This document shows positions 1 to 11,242 of a stretch of 64,000 nucleotides of DNA, one piece after another. Numbering within the stretch: position 1 is the first letter of the stretch; every line of letters begins with the position of its first letter. The translations under genes were made by a program, and so were the position numbers. The DNA is from Ciona intestinalis (lineage: Eukaryota > Chordata > Ascidiacea > Phlebobranchia > Cionidae), in contig NC_020172.2 in NCBI RefSeq assembly GCF_000224145.3, positions 814,921 through 878,920 of the forward strand, written 5' to 3'. Under the pieces are notes generated by a model. That model did not search any database. It had not been told where the DNA came from and was given only the letters and a program-made list of their open reading frames with translations.

Positions 1-1205
1 AAGCTGGTCTTGTGAAAGCAATCGCTTCTATGAGTGGGTTTCCTGGTGCGTTATAGTGATGTAATTGTTGTTGCAAAAACTAAGATGCATTGTTGCTGCT
101 TCGACCCAAAACAAATATATATAACTCACATTCTTTTTTTTACCCTGGTAGGACTAATATGCATTATAACATTGATCAGTGTACGCATTTTGCAGTTCTC
201 AAAGAATTTAAGCTCTGTATTTTCACATTTCCACTTTCGTACTAAAAGGTAAACAAATGCGACTACTTTTGGATCATAACGTATACAGTATACCATGGGG
301 AAAGATGGGACAGTTTAGGACAAAAAATCCAAATATCCGGATTGTGTTTTAAACAATTTACAGCTGTCTTTGAGAGTCGTGAGGATACGATTTATAATTC
401 TCTGAATATTCTTTGTTTACTTCCAAACGAGACAAGAAAATAGAATGAAAAGGTGTCCCATGACCCCCACCCTACTATATAAGTTACAACTTCTTGCTCG
501 CTATAGCTTATATTTCTACTTTAAACACACCTTTCCATTCGACAACCGAATTTTTAAACCAGGATACAACCGCGGTAAGTTTGCAGTGGTCTGGTCTTGC
601 CGCAAAGAATTATAGAGTGAATTTCCAAAAATATTGACCGCCTAAAAACCCACCCCTACAAATTCACGAAGCAGTGTATTAAAAGAACCAGTCCGTTGCA
701 GAACCACTGTGTAGAGCGGTAAAAAGGCGCAGATATGGAATTAGAGAGGCGGTAAAAGCGACGTCGAAGTGACATCACTCGGTTTCCAGACCTCTCCCAA
801 GCATGACTGTACAGAAAGAAACCTTCAAATATATTCTACTTCGGTCGGGAAGAAATCGGGTTCAAGGAGAATTAAAAAGAGCCGTGTTCGTTGAATTGTA
901 ATGCAACATGTAACAAGATTTAACAAGACTAATCTACGCATAGGATTTAACCTTTGCGTGCCTGTACGTAATATACGAACACACGAAAGGGTTAAAGAAC
1001 TGTTTCTAAAAACGATGTACAAGCCCGAAAATTTGAAATAGAAAAATCGTAGTCGAAAGCAAAGCTACTGAAAGAATGGCACAGTCGAAGATGGTACTTT
1101 GGAAATGATGACGACAGAGCGGATGGGTAGGAATAGTGGCAGTAATGCGAGATTTGTATTATGGTTGCTGTGCTCTGTGGTTGCGCAGGTGATGGTGGTG
1201 TTTTT
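1..1205. other. Left-edge non-coding stretch
   Basis: I see no supportable gene here. The longest open frames (for example plus 34-252) show no family resemblance and no coherent splice sites. One copy of the common inverted-repeat element lies at 285-480. The right part probably holds the 3' UTR of the minus-strand KANSL1 gene, whose stop codon is at 1206-1208. Confidence 0.5.
285..480. repeat. Inverted-repeat MITE-like element, copy 1
   Basis: This is a roughly 200-bp element. The left end contains GGGGAAAGATGGGACA and the right end is its approximate reverse complement, finishing CCCCCACCCTACTATAT. The interior shares GTGTTTTAAAC and CTTTGTTTACT words with the many other copies in the window. 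It has no coding capacity. I infer a non-autonomous DNA transposon. Confidence 0.75.
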
Positions 1206-4200
1206 TTATTTCTTTTTAATTTTTAGCAGCAAAGGACCTTTCTGCTCCACGGTTGGAGTCCTGTGCACTGGCGGTGACGCGTGGCCGTCTACAGGCTTAG
1301 CGAACCAGCGAGCTGAGTTCGTTGAGTGGCGATGGTAAGGCTCGGGACGATCGTCGCCTGATATTTGGGGTTCCTCGTCCGCAGAGTCGGTGCTTTGGGA
1401 GTCGGTATCAGTGTCGAGGTCGCTGTACACGTAGAAGTCGGGCTTTATCGTCGGTTTGTGTCGACGGGGCTGCGTGGGCGAAACCTCTTTGTGCGCGATC
1501 GAAGGACGCGCTGAATAAGACGAAGTCGTAGAACAATCGCTGTGTCTGTCGTCGTCACGAGATACAGACGACAAAGTGGAGTCCGTACGTCGACGCTTAG
1601 CTGGCAAACCGTCGATTGACTTCGGGGTTTTGTATTTGAACGCTGTGTTCGTATCGGGACCGGTGCGTCCGATCGGCCGGAACCGGTTGCTGCTGTCTCC
1701 GCTAAATGAAGGCGTGTTCTCGACCACTGGCGTTTTCATTAACTCGTGAAAATCTTCATCGTTGAGAGGAAAGCAACGTTCAGCCCACGACTCCTCCATC
1801 GGCCGAGCACGAGCTGGTCTTCCGTCCTCCGAGGAAAGCGACTCCCGCAATGGAGGTTTCATGTCCGGGATCGGTGTGACCATCACCGATGCTCTTTGGA
1901 TGTTGTTGTGATCGGAGGAAGATCTCCTTGAACGAACTAAAGGAAAGATTGATTCAGACGCGTGTAATTATATTTAGCTCTGGTTTATTTTTATACAACA
2001 CTTTTAATAAAGTAGTTTTATCGGTATTTTAACGACTATTGTTTTGTTTGCAATTTGCCCTTTTTAAATTATTTATGTTGTCCTATTAATTTTTATTTTT
2101 ATAATTAAGTTTTCATTATTTTTCTTTTGTTATTTAACTTGATCTTCTTATCGTATTCGAAATAAAACACAATATTGTTAATTTGCAAAAATTACCAAGA
2201 GGGGCAGGGGAACCACCGCTAGCTTCTTCGGGGCTGCTGGGTACGGGGAGTTCCGGAGACCCCATGTTTGGTGTGGGGCTATCTCGCAAAGATGGGGTAT
2301 CAAAGAAGGGTGAAGTGGTGGGTAAGTTGGCACGACTCATCACCCTGGTAATAATATACATATTAACGTCATAACATATGCAATAAAATTTACCTCAGTC
2401 ATAGACAATTACTGCGCGTAAAGGTGGCTGTACACAGTATCCGGCATGCGAATTCGCTTGGCGAAGTCGTATGCAAACCCATTTCCGAATTCCGCATGCG
2501 GCAGCGAAATCTAGACAAAACGGACGTATTTCGGATACTGTGTACACTGTACAGCCACCTTAATTCGCTACTGCGGCAGCAAAATCGTCAAAGTACTATC
2601 CGCCCAACGTATATATTCCTAACGATTATTTAATACTATTGATATTGGGTATCGTGGTATTGCATACTCATAAATAAACAAGCAAAAAATTGCCGTAATT
2701 TTACGAATTATTTATGTTTTATGAGTTAATTTACTTACCGTGTGCCATTCTTTTTGTTCATGGACCACTCCATGTAAGCTACATACTTCTTTTTTTCCAA
2801 TATCTCGTACCGATCGTGTCGGATCTGGTACGCAGTGTCGAGCAGGTCTTCTACCACATCTTCAGCGTCATCTAGCGGCGAAATATCTGGGGAAAATAAA
2901 ATCAATATATACTTTTGTGCCAGCGAAGACTATTTAACATTCGTAATTGCTGTAACTGTTAAAGTAAGCCTACCTGTAGGTTTTGTTGCCTCTTCACTTG
3001 GTATGGGTCTCCAACTGGAAAGAATAAACGGTTGATAAAACGATTTTTTATTAAAAAATTTAAAACAAAGTCAACTGTATAACCCAGTAACGCATCAATA
3101 GTCCGAAAAATCTTAAGTCTTAGAAAGTTACACTTTTAAGAAAATTTGCAAAGTTCTTACCCTGGTGTTTGAATCTCCTTATATTGAAGCTTCTCAATAC
3201 GAGGGGCAGTCAAGCCATGTTGTGGAATAACGATGTTGTTTATATCGTAAGCCTGATCGGCTGCTCGCTTGCGTTTCATAAGTGCCTGTGTATATTGTAC
3301 ATGTTATGTGCTAGATAAAAACTAACATCGCAGATGGTAATTTGTTTAAAAATAAACATCGTTTTTCACTCAAAAACAAACATACAGCAATGTTAGGGTG
3401 AATTTGGATTTATGATATGAAAAAATTTTTTAAAAAGATACTTTTAAAATAAACACGAATTAGAATTTTACATAAAAAAAAACATTTTTAAAAAAGATAC
3501 TAAAACGGACATAATTTAGAATTTTACATTAAAAAAATTTTTTAAAAAACTAAGACAATTTTAAACAGACTTAAATTAGAATTTTTTCTTACATGAAGTT
3601 GGATTCCGCTGCCCGAATGACCAAGTGTAGCTTCAGTTGGAGTGCTTGCTCCACTTCTATGATGATGTAATTCTGCATCAGAATCAACTGAAGCAACTCG
3701 GTTTCGTTTGTTGAAATCCGCCATCAACTGCATTAACAAACAAAGTTATTTTTCTTTCCTGGAAAATGTGGAAAAAAAGAAAAAAGCAAAAAATGTTTAA
3801 ATTAAAATTCCTACAATTATTTAAAAAGACAAAGCTCTTTATTATAATTTTTTGGCAAAAACATGCTTTTTTGTTTTTTTTCAGCTAAGTTCAAATCTTA
3901 TCCTAAAAAAAAACTATTTTTATGAAAATTAACCTACCTGTACACTTCCTCTGCGTTTCCTCGGTTCGAAGGATCTTTCATCCATTGACGTATTCCTCTG
4001 AAGAGCGCTCATTGAACGGATGAGTTTATCACTTCTTTCGTGGACCACATTTGCCGATTTAGTTCGATTTTTTGTTCGCTCTTCTCGTTTCGCCTCTTTC
4101 TGCTTCCTCTTGTTCCTAAAGTGGAGGATGGTTAGATGTTTAAAGAAAGTTTTTGATGTTAAATAAGTTCTAAATTATTAAAAGTAGGGACTATTGTCAA

Positions 4201-6881
4201 AACTTCTTAGTGTTCAAATTACCAATGAATTAGAAAAAATTTTAATGTGATCTTCATATAATATGTTATATATACATAAAAATTAGCTCTATATAAGTAA
4301 TTTGACCAATTCTGTTAAAAGACAATAAATTACAGGTCAGACCATGGCACAACGGTACTTACTGTGGTACTAATATCATAAGTTAAGTGAGTCAGAAAAA
4401 CAGACTTCCTCAAAAAAAAAAACAGAACAAAAACCAAATGAAAATAATTAGTTTTAAGGAACACACAGAGTGCGAGTTTGAGTTAAAATAAAGAAACTAA
4501 CTTTTTCTCCTGTTTATCTTTCCCACTCTTCTTCTCTTTGTACCACTTAGTGTTGTTTGTCATAAATGAGCTTAACCTCAGAGACAAGGGAACATCTGTG
4601 GGCAATACAGTTGAGTAATAAATACCAATAATAAATAGAAAAAAAACATTTTTTAGATTTCGGCAATGTAAAGCAAAGCAAAAACTACAATTAGAGTATT
4701 ATTACCTGCCTATCTAAGTTTTGTAAGTTTAAAATTTTACTGTCATCAAATTGGTACTAGCCACCAGTGTAGATGTATATTCAAATTTGGGCATTTACAT
4801 TAAACATGCCAGCCATGGGCGCATGACGCACTGCACTTACAGGATCAATACAAGTATAATATTGAATCAANNNNNNNNNNNNNNNNNNNNNNNNNNNNNN
4901 NNNNNNNNNNNNNNNNNNNNNNNNNNNNNNNNNNNNNNNNNNNNNNNNNNNNNNNNNNNNNNNNNNNNNNNNNNNNNNAAAAATCAATTATCTATCATTA
5001 CTAACAGTATGAAAAGGGAATAAGAAGGCATTTAAAGAGTTCTGGGTACAGGGTTATGTGTAACGGTTTAATCTAATGTGTATAAGGCTGGGTCGTACCT
5101 TTTTGTTGAGGAATTCTATGTTGGGCGGACACACAATTCGTCGCTTGCGTAATTTGCTTCTTAGAGGTCGTGTGCGTGCAGATGAGTGGGTAAAGCCACT
5201 GGTGGGTTGGTGGGTGGGTGGAACTTCTACGGTAGGCTCAGGGGTGGCACTAGAAACAAATTATTGGATAAAATGCCGTATGATGTTGTACACTATCATA
5301 GAACAAAAATTAGGGCGATTAGAATTTCCATAAAAATCCACAGTTTTTAATGAGGTTTTTGTAATAAAATAAGAAATGTCAAATCATTATCACCAAATTG
5401 TATTTATTATTATCTGCTTTAACAATTTCTGTTTTTATGACAAAAACTTTCGTACAAGAAATTTAGGGTAATAATTATTTGGTTTTAGTGTTTCATATTG
5501 CTTTGTTAAAAAATATAAAAACATAAATAAGAATATTCCTCACACATAGGTACAATATTACTTTCCAAGACGCAGACCTTGAAAATAAGAGAAAAACATA
5601 GAAATAAAGATGGTATGCGTATGGGATCCATAGTCATATTAAACATTTAGGTAATGGAATACAAACATGAGGCTGAAGCAATAGTATTATAGTAATGACA
5701 ATTATTTACCTTTTTACATCTTGACAATTTTCTGAAGGTGAAGGAGTCCTTGCAGAAAGTGGGGAAAGGTTATCCAACAAGCTGTAACGATAAATGAGGT
5801 TTTAATTATGTTTGCATAAGGTGGGGTATGAACCATGGTATATATGTTCGACGTCCATGGGTTAGAACTTGGGTAATAAAGCTTTATACCTCAATAAGCC
5901 ATTGAAGCTACATATTTTAAATTGTGTATTTATATTTCCACAAACCATAGCCTCCATAGGTGAGGGACTAAGAGCTATAAAATATTTCGCTAGTGAGAAA
6001 ATTTCTTCAAAAACTGATTCTAAGAAATAGCTTGGTAAACAAACGCAAACAACAGAAATAATACCTGACTCTACTACAGGATTGTTACAAATAATTTGTT
6101 ACTTTAGAAAATTACAAAAGTTTTATATGTACACATATTAATTATGGTAAGAAATAAGCCAAATGCCCTTACAAAAAAGCCACATCTAGCTGGCAAGCCA
6201 TAGGTTCCCAAATCTCTGGGTTAAAGCTATCCAAAACATCAACAACATGCTGTGCAAAGAAGGATAATACTTTGTAAGTTAAATGACAGTGGATTAACCA
6301 ATACAGCATGCTGAGTCTTAGTTCTGCCACATTGGGGTACAATAACCCAGGAGTAAGAATGTGAGTAAATAATGTTTAATGAGGGAAAAGTTAAATATTA
6401 ACTGCTGGTGAAAAACCTCTGGCTGCCATGTAACACCCATGTTACCCAGTTACACATAAAATATCAATCAAAGAAATTTTCAATGTTTCGTTTAACATTC
6501 TTTTGAATAAAATGTGGAAATTATAATTAAATAATAAACAACCTGCTGTGCTACAAATGTTCAACATCTAACTTACACAATTTACAATGCAGTAAGAACA
6601 CCAATACCTATCTCTAATCTGATACCGGATTTTGTAAATAAGTAATTGTTGTGTGTCTGAGTGTACCATACCATGTACCATGATCGAAGAAGAATTTAAG
6701 AAGATACAACATTTCACATGTAGGAGAATTAAAGATGCAAACACTTGAACCAACAATCATATTGTAGAAAATTTATAAGCTACAGTTCATACACAGATGG
6801 ACAATGTGAAAATTAACCAATATTACGAAAATACAAAAAGATGAATGGGGTTCCCAGAAAATTGGAAAAACAAGTCACAAG

Positions 6882-6920
<39 letters not shown>

Positions 6921-6935
6921 AAAACAAGTACATAC

Positions 6936-6971
<36 letters not shown>

Positions 6972-9900
6972 CTATATATAGTTGACGTTGAACATTAGAT
7001 TATAAACAAAATTACAAGAATATCCAATTAAATTGACAACAGAATAAACAAGTCTATATAACTGAATACCTAGGTCCACTGATATTTACAATAATGTAAA
7101 TGTAATATTAAGATTATTAAAGGTAATGCATCTTACTTAGATGTTTGTCGATGCACGTTGTTTACAAGCTTGGTGACGTTGAAGGGAGATGGTGAATCAG
7201 TGTTGCCACCCTTGTTAGTGGAAATTTTTGAATCTATTTGTGTTGTGGGGGATTGACTGCCACTCTGAAATATAAATGAAAATTTCTTCATTTCTTGCAA
7301 TCGTTTTTTAATTAAAGCTTTTAATCTTATAACAAATATTTTCATCACAATACCTAAACTACAAAAAAAACAGTTTGAGCGGATGGCTGAAAAAGTATAA
7401 TATAGAATTTGCAAATGATGTTGGACAGTTTCTATAATTTAAAATGTAGGTTAAATTAACCTATCATAATAAAATAAGGCACCAATGTGGATGAATAGCA
7501 CAATGCGCAATATTGCATTGCCAGGTTGTTAAAATGCCACGGAAAACAACAGTCATGAAACTAGAAACAAAAAACTGTTTCCTGATATAGTAGTAGTATA
7601 TAACAGGAAGCAGGTATGAAACGCATGCAAAGTAGACATGTCATCTTCTAGCTACAAACTCACATGGGGAAATTATTTAAAACTATAGTATACATAAAAA
7701 GTATAAGCGAACAACCATAAGCATATAACATGGATACGGTATGCATGTATTAATGATTCACTTTGTTTTTGTGAATAGTTTTGCTACATAACAGAGTAAC
7801 ACTTGTTATTGCATTAATTAAACAAGTAATAACATGAGATATGGTAAAGAACCAACCATAGGTCCATATCCCAGGCCTCTGGTACGAAAACCATCATGTA
7901 AGTTTACTGACCTGGGTGTTGGCAGGGATTGTAATATCTGACACAGAAACAGGTGAAGTATGAGGGGGTTGCTCACAGAAAACAGCCTCGCCCTGTACAA
8001 ACATTCATAAATATAATGATTATACAAATATCTGCGGTAATAAAAGGGCAAAAAATCTAGTTTAATATACCATCAGGTCCATCACTGTAAAATAGCTGAC
8101 TATGGCAAACTTCAGGTCTTATTGCCAAACGGTTCCTACCTTTGCAAGTCGCATTTGCCTGTGCATTTCAGTATGTTGTCGGATTTTGAACTCAAGATCA
8201 GAAACTTGCGCTTGCAACCAAGTCCATCGTTTGGCAACTGACGTGCGTTCGTTCGCCCAACGCCATGATGCTGATGATGTTCTGTGTGGAGGAACGCAAT
8301 GCATATTACTTCAATGCATATTCAAATTTGAAGTTAGAAGACATAGCAACACTCTGTTAAGCCTTTAAACATGTTTACAAAATAGAAAAATGATGATAAA
8401 TTTCCTAAATTGCAATTGAAAAAGTACAATTATGACTTAAATAAACATTAACCAAACATACACCGAATTTAACTAAGATTTTAAGAATACAAGTTAGGCT
8501 ATTTTAATTGGCAATATTACTTTACAGATTGTTAAAGAATAAAATAGCGGTAAATGTACTTACACACAGCGTTTCCGCTCTTTTAAGTTCAAGTGCCCAC
8601 CCTGTGTGGTGGATGAGTTCTTCACATTACAAGGATAAATACATTCCCCACCCCGATACACAGTATCTGTGGTTTCTTCATCTGAACTGCTATCTGTGAC
8701 ATCTCCATCAAAAACCTTGGTCAGGTGGTGAAGTTCCTTTTTCACAAGACCTTGTAAATAATGGAATGTTAAGATTAAGTCACACTAACTGGTTGTTTAT
8801 AAATTGAAGTAGTTTTCTATATGTTAAGTTAAGTATATATATATTGTCAAGACTAAAGAATATAGGCAATAAAACACAAATATATATATGTATATATAAA
8901 ACCTTACGGAAATTGTGATTTATTTTAATGTGCATAGTGCATACTAGCATACATTGCGGCCGAAAAGTGATAAAACTACAAGGATAAAACATATAAAGCA
9001 GTTTATTTACCTGTCCGATCTCTGATCTGCTCATAAAGCTCCAGTCCAACAGGCTTGGCTACTCCACTTAATAAAGCATTGTTAGAATGCAGTAAACCTG
9101 AGTTTTCTGATGACAGAGCACCATTAAATGACTGACCATCTGAAGTAAATGGTCTACGATCTGAAAGTTTTCGGCTTAAAATATTCCTCCACACTTCGAG
9201 ATCCTTAGCAACAAGGCTCGTCTTTATTGGAGAAGATTTTATTGGGTGTTTTTCTGGCTTTACCGAATCTGATACATCAGATAACTCGGTGGAGAGATGC
9301 TTGCAGAAGCTGGCTGCACGAATACGGTTTAAACGGCGTGAAAGTAAATTTAGCCGACCTTCTAAGGAGACTCTTCTCCTTACAACGTCCGCATGTTGTA
9401 ATAGGTGCTGGTTACGAATTTCAGCCATGTTCGTGATGCCTGTCACAGTTTCCGGTGTTTCTGGCTCAAAGTTCAAGCTCTTGGAGGAACGTCTACGTGA
9501 AGTTGGAAGTTCAGGTTTCACGGAGTCGGTTGGTTCAACCTTTTCACTTTGACCTCTCGTTAATGAAGCTGCCAACTCCTGTAGAGTGTTGGTAAGCTTC
9601 AAAGGGAGATGCTGCATGTGATTGCCCGTTATTAAATCACGAGCAAGACCCAGAAGGTCTGGCACTTTTAAGTCCGCTACTAGGTCTGGTTTTGCCTCAT
9701 TCGGCTGCTCCACATTCTCCAGTTTGCTATCGTAAACACAGTGTGAAGAGATTGGGGAACGTGCCTTGTATGTTAAAACCGTTTCAGCTTGGCTAACCAT
9801 GTGGGTCGCCTCACTGCTTCCTGCAGCCAGACAAAGAGATGGGACCATGCTAACTGTACTTGATGGTTGACTGTTTATGTTTGTTACATCTGCTACAACG

Positions 9901-11242
9901 GAAGCTTCTGTTTGCCTGTTTGAAGCAATTAGAGTCGCATCGCTGTCACTTGAAAAGCTTGTTTGTACATCCAAAGTTTCTGTGGTTGGTGCAGCTGCGG
10001 TTACTGGTAAAGTGTCCATTGGTTCAGCTGGAGAACTTGTTTTTAAGGTTTCAATGTCTGCTGTTTTTAAGGTTTCAATGTCTGAAGAAGGAACTGATTG
10101 CGGAACGTTGGTATCAGAGATATCCATAGGAACAGAGTCATTATTCAATATATTGGCAGACACAGATGTAGACATTCCCTGAGATGTAACATCAGTTGCG
10201 GTTTGGGAGTTTTTGCCGAATGACTCATTGATAATTGGGTAGTCAGTTTGTGGGTGTGGTGCGGTGTTCATCCACAGATATGGACATATCAGTGGTTGCA
10301 GAACTGACCGTGACAGCTTCTGACACTGGTGTAATAATTAGGGAGGTTGTAGTTTTAGTTTCCAGGTTATTATCAGAGGATGGAGTCAAAGATGTATTAG
10401 TTTCATGAGAATTTCCGTTCACTGTTAATTTTTCTTGATTCGTTTCTGAATTTATGACATCTGTAGCGTGGTTATTTGTTCCGTTAACTTTGGCAATAAC
10501 TTCCGACTGTTCAGATGAACATTTCTTTGGCCAACCGTTTGATTTCCTGGTGGATACCAATCCATCTCCACAGTGCGTGGCAACAGACTGACATTCCTCT
10601 GTCTTCTGTAATGTTCTCGTTCTATGCTCTAAATGAAAATTTAAATAATTAAACACATGGTGTAAAACTACATTTTTACACAGGTGACCATGACTTTTAT
10701 TAGGATAAAACCATCTGTATTTTTAAACATTTAGAAAATAATTAAAAATGTTTACCTTCACTTCGAGTGACAAAGTCTCCTGAGCCACCATGGTTTGAAT
10801 ATGGTGGAACAGCTACTGGAGTTTTGTGGTTAATTGGTCGACTCTTGAATTCATCTTGCACATCAGGTGTTGCAGATTCATGTACATCATCTGATACTGG
10901 GCTTAAGGGTGAGTAGGATCCATTCATCTGGAAGTTAAAGCTTTGTTTAGAAATATAGCTCATTTTTAAGACTGACATAATCCGCCTGGGTGTTGGGGTA
11001 TTGGGCCAAATTGAACGTAAATATAAGTTACATGACAAGGATCTCCCATTTAGTATAGATAGACTTAAACTCAACACTAAGTAAAATAGAAAGTTGACCT
11101 TTGTATAAACCGTATCATTTCGAACAGTTAGCGCAGATTCTGGGGAGTCGGGAGGCAACTTGAAGCAATGTTTAATTGTGTCAGGCTCGTGCTCAGTGTT
11201 GTGAAGGGCCGGGGCCATCTTCTTTTCAGAACTATTGTCCAT
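1206..11242 (-). CDS. KANSL1: KANSL1 ortholog, NSL complex scaffold
   Basis: Scaffold of the nuclear NSL (KAT8/MOF) histone acetyltransferase complex. Exons by eye: 11242-11099, 10927-10756, 10628-9011, 8750-8564, 8281-8140, 7992-7912, 7264-7137, 5781-5710, 5249-5099, one running from the gap at 4871-4978 to 4828, 4595-4502, 4115-3938, 3727-3593, 3285-3161, 3014-2974, 2886-2739, 2344-2196, 1936-1206. Landmarks in order: N-terminal MAPAL; DVTDSSS (exon 4); RWTWLQAQVSDLEFKIRQ, matching the vertebrate WDR5-binding/coiled-coil block (exon 5); TRPLRSKLRKRRI; and the PEHE core YDINNIVIP followed by EKLQYKEIQTPGWR, the MOF-binding region. The C-terminus is Ser/Pro-rich with ERCFPL. Exon 3 needs a one-base frame change near 10,245-10,330 (see findings). 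Otherwise the phases agree through to the stop. The ATG at 11242 is the first in frame; MAPAL at 11218 is an alternative start. Confidence 0.93.
2421..2561. repeat. Short inverted-repeat element in a KANSL1 intron
   Basis: The left arm at 2421-2443 (AAGGTGGCTGTACACAGTAT plus CCG) is matched in reverse complement by 2532-2561, which carries a short internal duplication of TGTACAC. The interior is about 90 bp with repeated AATTCGC-type words. It lies inside the intron 2345-2738. MITE is the likeliest class. I see no clear target-site duplication beyond TA-like bases. Confidence 0.7.
4871..4978. other. Assembly gap inside KANSL1
   Basis: A run of 108 N. The flanking minus-strand sequence reads into the gap as coding (L-I-Q-Y-Y-T-C-I-D-P-V-S-A-V, ending at a GT donor after 4828). 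This aligns with the region before the conserved D-V-P-x-S-L block of vertebrate KANSL1, so the gap hides part of an exon. Confidence 0.8.
6888..6981. repeat. Duplicated AT microsatellite
   Basis: Two (AT)n tracts separated by a near-exact repeat of TTGGAAAAACAAGTACATAC. The tract and its left flank have therefore been duplicated together. It lies in a KANSL1 intron. Confidence 0.85.

Noticed and set aside
1099-1531. Plus-strand open frames opposite the KANSL1 last exon
   Set aside because: Antisense shadows of the minus-strand coding exon; no family similarity or splice support.
6888-6981. CRISPR-like repeat structure
   Set aside because: The repeated units are an AT microsatellite with a duplicated flank in a eukaryotic intron; no CRISPR array is present in the window.
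9227-10182. Plus-strand open frames over KANSL1 exon 3
   Set aside because: Mirror frames of a long coding exon; composition follows the complementary codons.
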